7,240 nucleotides of DNA from Bog-756 sp052143895 (lineage in GTDB: Bacteria > Actinomycetota > Acidimicrobiia > Acidimicrobiales > RAAP-2). Under the pieces are notes generated by a model, which made no database searches, was not told where the DNA came from, and saw nothing but the letters and a program-made list of their open reading frames with translations. Made by a program: the position numbers and the translations under genes. Below are positions 4,168 through 7,240 of this stretch, piece after piece; position 1 is the first letter of the stretch, and each line of letters begins with the position of its first letter. Where the stretch lies: assembly GCA_052143895.1 (NCBI GenBank), contig JBKQRT010000058.1:1-7240 (forward strand), written 5' to 3'.

Positions 4168-6868
4168 GCAGCCCACCCCCCGCCCGGCCGCCCCTCCGGT
4201 GGAGACGGTGACCTTCACCCTCGACGGCCGCGAAGTCACCGCCACCAAGGGCGAGATGCTCATCGCCGCCGCCGAGCAGGCCGGCGCCTTCATCCCGCGG
4301 TTCTGCTACCACCCCCGGATGAAGTCGGTGGGGATGTGCCGGATGTGCCTGGTCGAGGTCAGCGGCCCGCGGGGCGCCTCGCTCCAGCCCAGCTGCTTCG
4401 TCGAGGTCCAGGCGGGCAGCGATGTGGTCACGAACTCCGACAAGGTCAAGAAGGCCCAGGACGGCGTCCTCGAGTTCCTCCTCATCAACCATCCGCTCGA
4501 CTGCCCGGTGTGCGACAAGGGCGGCGAGTGCCCGCTGCAGGACCAGACGCTGGCCTACGGTCCCGGCGAGTCGCGGTTCGTGGAGGAGAAGCGGCACTTC
4601 GAGAAGCCCATTCCCATCTCCGAGCTGGTCCTGCTCGACCGAGAGCGCTGCATCCAGTGCAGCCGGTGCACCCGGTTCGCCGCCGAGGTGGCCGGCGAGG
4701 CCCAGATCGACTTCATCGGCCGGGGGGAGCGCCTCGAGGTCAACACGTTCCCCGAGCTGCCGTTCACCTCGTACTTTTCCGGGAACACCGTGCAGATCTG
4801 CCCGGTCGGGGCCCTGACCGCCGCACCGTACCGGTTCGCCGCCCGCCCCTGGGACCTCGACCAGGTCGAGTCGACGTGCACCACCTGCTCGGTCGGGTGC
4901 CGGGTCGCCGTGCAGTCCTCGTCGAACCGGGTCACTCGCCTCCTCGGCATCGACGCCGACCCGGTCAACCACGGATGGCTCTGTGACAAGGGCCGGTTCG
5001 CGTTCGACGCCGTCAACCGCGAGGACCGCCTGACCGAGCCGCTCGTCCGCAAGGACGGCGAGCTGGTGGCGACATCGTGGCACGAGGCCCTCGGCACGGT
5101 GGCCCGGGGGCTCAAGGCGGCGCGGGCCAAGGGGGGCCCTGCCTCCATCGGGGTCATCGGCGGGTCCCGCCTGACCAACGAGGGCGCCTACGCCTGGGCC
5201 AAGCTGGCCAAGGGGATCCTCGGTACCGACTCGGTCGACGCCCAGCTGGGCGACGGACTCCCGGCCGAGATGCTCGTCGGCCTGCCCCGGGCCACCATCG
5301 ACGAGACGGCGTCGGCCGACACCGTCGTCGTGCTGTCCGGGGACGTGCGTGAGGAGGTGCCCGTCCTCTTCCTCCGCTTGCGGTCGGCCATCGTGGACGG
5401 CGGCCTCTCCGTGGTGGAGCTGTCGCCGCGAGCCACCGCCCTCACGCCGTACGCGGCGGCCCCCCTCCGGTACGTCCCGGGGGAGGCCGCCCAGCTGGCC
5501 AGGGCCCTGGTGAGCGCGACCGAACCCGTCCCGGCAGGCTGTGACGCCGACGCCCTGGCCGAGGGTCGCCGCCTGGCTGGCGCCGGCAACGTGGTCGTCG
5601 TGGTCGGCCGTCCGTCGCTCGCCGAGGACGGGGCACTGGTGGCCGACGCCGCCCAGACCCTGGCCGCCGCCCTGCCGGGGGCCCGCTTCCTGCCGGTGCT
5701 GCGCCGCGGCAACGTCCACGGGGCCCTGGACATGGGCCTGGCCCCGGGGCTGCTGCCCGGCCGGGTCACCCTCGAGGGCGGTCGCGACTGGTTCGGGCAC
5801 GCCTGGGGCTCGGTGCCCGACGCCAGGGGTCGCGACACCGCCGGCATCCTGGCTGCCGCGGCCGACGAACCGGCGGACGGCCCGCGACTGCACACCCTGG
5901 TGCTGCTGGGTGCCGACCCGCTGTCCGACTTCCCCGACCGCCGCCTGGCCGAGCGGGCACTCGACGGCGCCGAGTTCGTGGTGGCGGTGGCGTCGGCTCC
6001 GGGGACGGTCACCGGTCGGGCCGACGTCGTCCTGCCGGCCGCCGAGGCGCACGAGCGTCCCGGGACCACCACCAACATCGAGGGCCGGATCAGCCGGCTG
6101 GGGCAGAAGCTGGTGCCGCCCGGTCAGGCCTGGCCGGACTGGATGGTGGCAGCCGAGCTGGCCGTGCATCTCGACGGCGACCTGGGGCTCGACTCGGTGG
6201 GCGAGGTCTGGGACGAGATCGAGCGGCTGGCACCGTCGCACCGCGGCATCACCCGGGCCGTGCTCGAAGGCCGGGGTGCCGCAGACGGCGTGGTGGCACC
6301 GCTACGGGCCAGCGCGGTGTCGCTGAGCCGACGCCACGCCCCGCTGCTCGACCCGATCGCCTTCCCCGGTGTCGAGTCGGTCGAGCGGCAGGGGGCACCG
6401 GCCCGGGCCGGCCTGGCCGAGACCCCCAGCGCCTCGGTCGGGCTGCCGCCGGTGGCCGACGACCGTCCCGAGGCCGCCCCGCCCCGCCCCGCACCCGTGT
6501 CCGGGCCACTGGAGCTGGCGGTGCCCCATGTGGCCCCGAACGACAGCTACTCGCTGCGACTGGTGGCCAGCCGGGTGCTCTACGACCGCGGCGCGGCGGT
6601 GGGCGCGGTACCGGCGCTCGACGCGCTGGTGTCCCTGGCACCGCTGCGGGCCAACCCCCACGACCTCGACGAGCTCGGCGTGGTGGCCGGTGGCTCGGTT
6701 CGGCTGCGGACCGCCTCGACTTCGGCGGTGCTGACCGTCTTCCCCGACGACTCGCTGCCCCGCAAGGTGGTGGCCGTCGACTTCAACGTCCCGCTCGACG
6801 ACGGGACGGCCGCCGACCTCATCGACGTCGACGGCCCGGTGGTCGAGCTCAGGATGGAGACGCCGTGA
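4160..6868 (+). CDS. nuoG: NADH-quinone oxidoreductase subunit G (75 kDa subunit, Fe-S wire protein)
   Basis: This 902-residue subunit is the largest of the peripheral arm and carries electrons from NuoF towards NuoI. The N-terminal ferredoxin domain binds [2Fe-2S] N1b through Cys49, Cys60, Cys63 and Cys79. The His-Cys3 motif HPLDCPVCDKGGEC (111-124) binds N5. Cys164, Cys167, Cys170 and Cys214 bind N4. Cys240, Cys243, Cys247 and Cys275 (CTTCSVGC, then LC) form the extra cluster N7, present in many bacterial NuoG proteins but not mitochondrial ones. Residues of about 290-690 match the molybdopterin-oxidoreductase-like domain (ADVVLPAAEA at 621-630, TNIEGR at 638-643); in complex I this fold holds no molybdenum. 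A Pro/Ala-rich linker (about 738-783) leads to a C-terminal domain (784-902) of the dinucleotide-binding type (SLRLVASRVLYDRG). Mycobacterium NuoG is about 806 residues, so this one is long. The start is ATG at 4160, overlapping the nuoF end by eight bases (ATGAGTGA), with a run of G at 4147-4152 as a plausible Shine-Dalgarno sequence. Confidence 0.97.
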   Translation: MSEQPTPRPAAPPVETVTFTLDGREVTATKGEMLIAAAEQAGAFIPRFCYHPRMKSVGMCRMCLVEVSGPRGASLQPSCFVEVQAGSDVVTNSDKVKKAQDGVLEFLLINHPLDCPVCDKGGECPLQDQTLAYGPGESRFVEEKRHFEKPIPISELVLLDRERCIQCSRCTRFAAEVAGEAQIDFIGRGERLEVNTFPELPFTSYFSGNTVQICPVGALTAAPYRFAARPWDLDQVESTCTTCSVGCRVAVQSSSNRVTRLLGIDADPVNHGWLCDKGRFAFDAVNREDRLTEPLVRKDGELVATSWHEALGTVARGLKAARAKGGPASIGVIGGSRLTNEGAYAWAKLAKGILGTDSVDAQLGDGLPAEMLVGLPRATIDETASADTVVVLSGDVREEVPVLFLRLRSAIVDGGLSVVELSPRATALTPYAAAPLRYVPGEAAQLARALVSATEPVPAGCDADALAEGRRLAGAGNVVVVVGRPSLAEDGALVADAAQTLAAALPGARFLPVLRRGNVHGALDMGLAPGLLPGRVTLEGGRDWFGHAWGSVPDARGRDTAGILAAAADEPADGPRLHTLVLLGADPLSDFPDRRLAERALDGAEFVVAVASAPGTVTGRADVVLPAAEAHERPGTTTNIEGRISRLGQKLVPPGQAWPDWMVAAELAVHLDGDLGLDSVGEVWDEIERLAPSHRGITRAVLEGRGAADGVVAPLRASAVSLSRRHAPLLDPIAFPGVESVERQGAPARAGLAETPSASVGLPPVADDRPEAAPPRPAPVSGPLELAVPHVAPNDSYSLRLVASRVLYDRGAAVGAVPALDALVSLAPLRANPHDLDELGVVAGGSVRLRTASTSAVLTVFPDDSLPRKVVAVDFNVPLDDGTAADLIDVDGPVVELRMETP

Positions 6869-7240
6869 ACACGCTGTCCTCCGTGCTGCACCCGCTGTTC
6901 GGGACGGGCGACCCGCTTTACGCCAACGGCGTCGGCTGGGTGGTGCTCCTCATCGTCCTCATCAAGGTCCTGGTGGTCTTCGGCGCCCTGATGGTGGCCG
7001 TGATGCTCATGATCTGGTTCGAGCGCAAGGTCATCAGCGACATGCAGAGCCGCATCGGCCCCAACCGGGCCGGGCCCTGGGGCCTGCTGCAGACCCTGGC
7101 CGACGGGACCAAGCTCTTCTTCAAGGAGGGGCTCCTTCCCGAGCGCGCCGACCGTCCCGTGTACCTGCTGGCGCCCTACCTGTCGCTGATCCCCGCCCTG
7201 CTGATCTTCACCGTGGTGCCGGTGGGGGGGATCATCACCA
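6865..7240 (+). CDS. nuoH: NADH-quinone oxidoreductase subunit H (ND1-like membrane subunit), 5' part
   Basis: The first 125 codons of nuoH run off the right edge. NuoH (Nqo8/ND1) is the membrane subunit that contacts the peripheral arm and forms the quinone entry channel. The first transmembrane helix is at about residues 24-51 (GWVVLLIVLIKVLVVFGALM and onward). It is followed by the family signature ERKVISDMQSRIGPNRAGPW (53-72) and GLLQTLADGTKLFFKEG (73-89), which form the loop facing NuoD and NuoB. A second hydrophobic segment starts at about 98 (PVYLLAPYLSLIPALLIFTV) and is cut by the window end. The start is GTG at 6865, overlapping the nuoG TGA as GTGA, with GGAG at 6856-6859 five bases upstream. 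Residues 1-20 (TLSSVLHPLFGTGDPLYANG) precede the helix, so no cleaved signal peptide is suggested. A run of seven G at 7224-7230 lies in frame (Val-Gly-Gly). Confidence 0.96.
   Translation, partial: MNTLSSVLHPLFGTGDPLYANGVGWVVLLIVLIKVLVVFGALMVAVMLMIWFERKVISDMQSRIGPNRAGPWGLLQTLADGTKLFFKEGLLPERADRPVYLLAPYLSLIPALLIFTVVPVGGIIT

Noticed and set aside
4139..6241. 700-codon open frame on the minus strand opposite nuoG
   Set aside because: It is an antisense shadow of nuoG. The predicted protein is His/Gly/Ala/Arg-rich with no recognisable domain, and long antisense frames are expected when third codon positions are nearly all G/C.
4160..6868. nuoG as a catalytic molybdenum oxidoreductase or formate dehydrogenase subunit
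   Set aside because: The order between nuoF and nuoH, the N1b/N5/N4/N7 ligand set and the family length identify complex I NuoG, whose molybdopterin-like domain is known to lack molybdenum.
7224..7230. Run of seven G near the right edge as a possible frameshift site
   Set aside because: The nuoH frame reads through it sensibly (Val-Gly-Gly-Ile-Ile) and no alternative frame product is suggested; the window ends ten bases later.

Overview
The window is an internal stretch of a nuo operon, which encodes the proton-pumping NADH:quinone oxidoreductase (respiratory complex I). All genes lie on the + strand in the order (nuoB tail)-nuoC-nuoD-nuoE-nuoF-nuoG-(nuoH start). Coding density is essentially 100%: each gene start overlaps the previous stop, by 4 bases at five junctions and by 8 bases at nuoF/nuoG. 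No intergenic space, promoter, terminator, RNA gene, mobile element or CRISPR array is visible.

The organism looks like a high-GC actinobacterium. GC is roughly 70% by eye, third codon positions are strongly G/C, GTG starts are common (nuoC, nuoE, nuoF, nuoH), and nuoC and nuoD are separate genes rather than the enterobacterial nuoCD fusion. Several sequence details (NuoF motif variants, a lengthened loop before the last N3 cysteine, NuoD wording such as TNVTRMDYL) differ from my memory of the Mycobacterium and Thermus proteins. They suggest a deep-branching class such as Acidimicrobiia, but that placement is inference from memory and not tested.

Layout: 1-193 is the C-terminal tail of the gene before nuoC, presumably nuoB. 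nuoC (190-717) and nuoD (714-2159) encode the quinone-proximal connecting module. nuoE (2156-2869), nuoF (2866-4167) and nuoG (4160-6868) encode the NADH-oxidising module, carrying FMN and Fe-S clusters N1a, N3, N1b, N4, N5 and N7. nuoH (6865 to the window end) begins the membrane arm. Electrons pass from NADH to FMN in NuoF, through N3 (NuoF) and the NuoG clusters, then through NuoI and NuoB (outside the window) to quinone, which binds between NuoD, NuoB and NuoH. NuoE holds the off-path N1a cluster. All cluster ligands expected for these subunits are present, so the complex appears functional.

I did not find an undescribed system. The points worth a second look are lineage-type modifications of a standard complex: disordered or acidic extensions on NuoB(?), NuoC and NuoD, variant residues in the NuoF FMN motif, the lengthened NuoF loop, and an ambiguous nuoC start.
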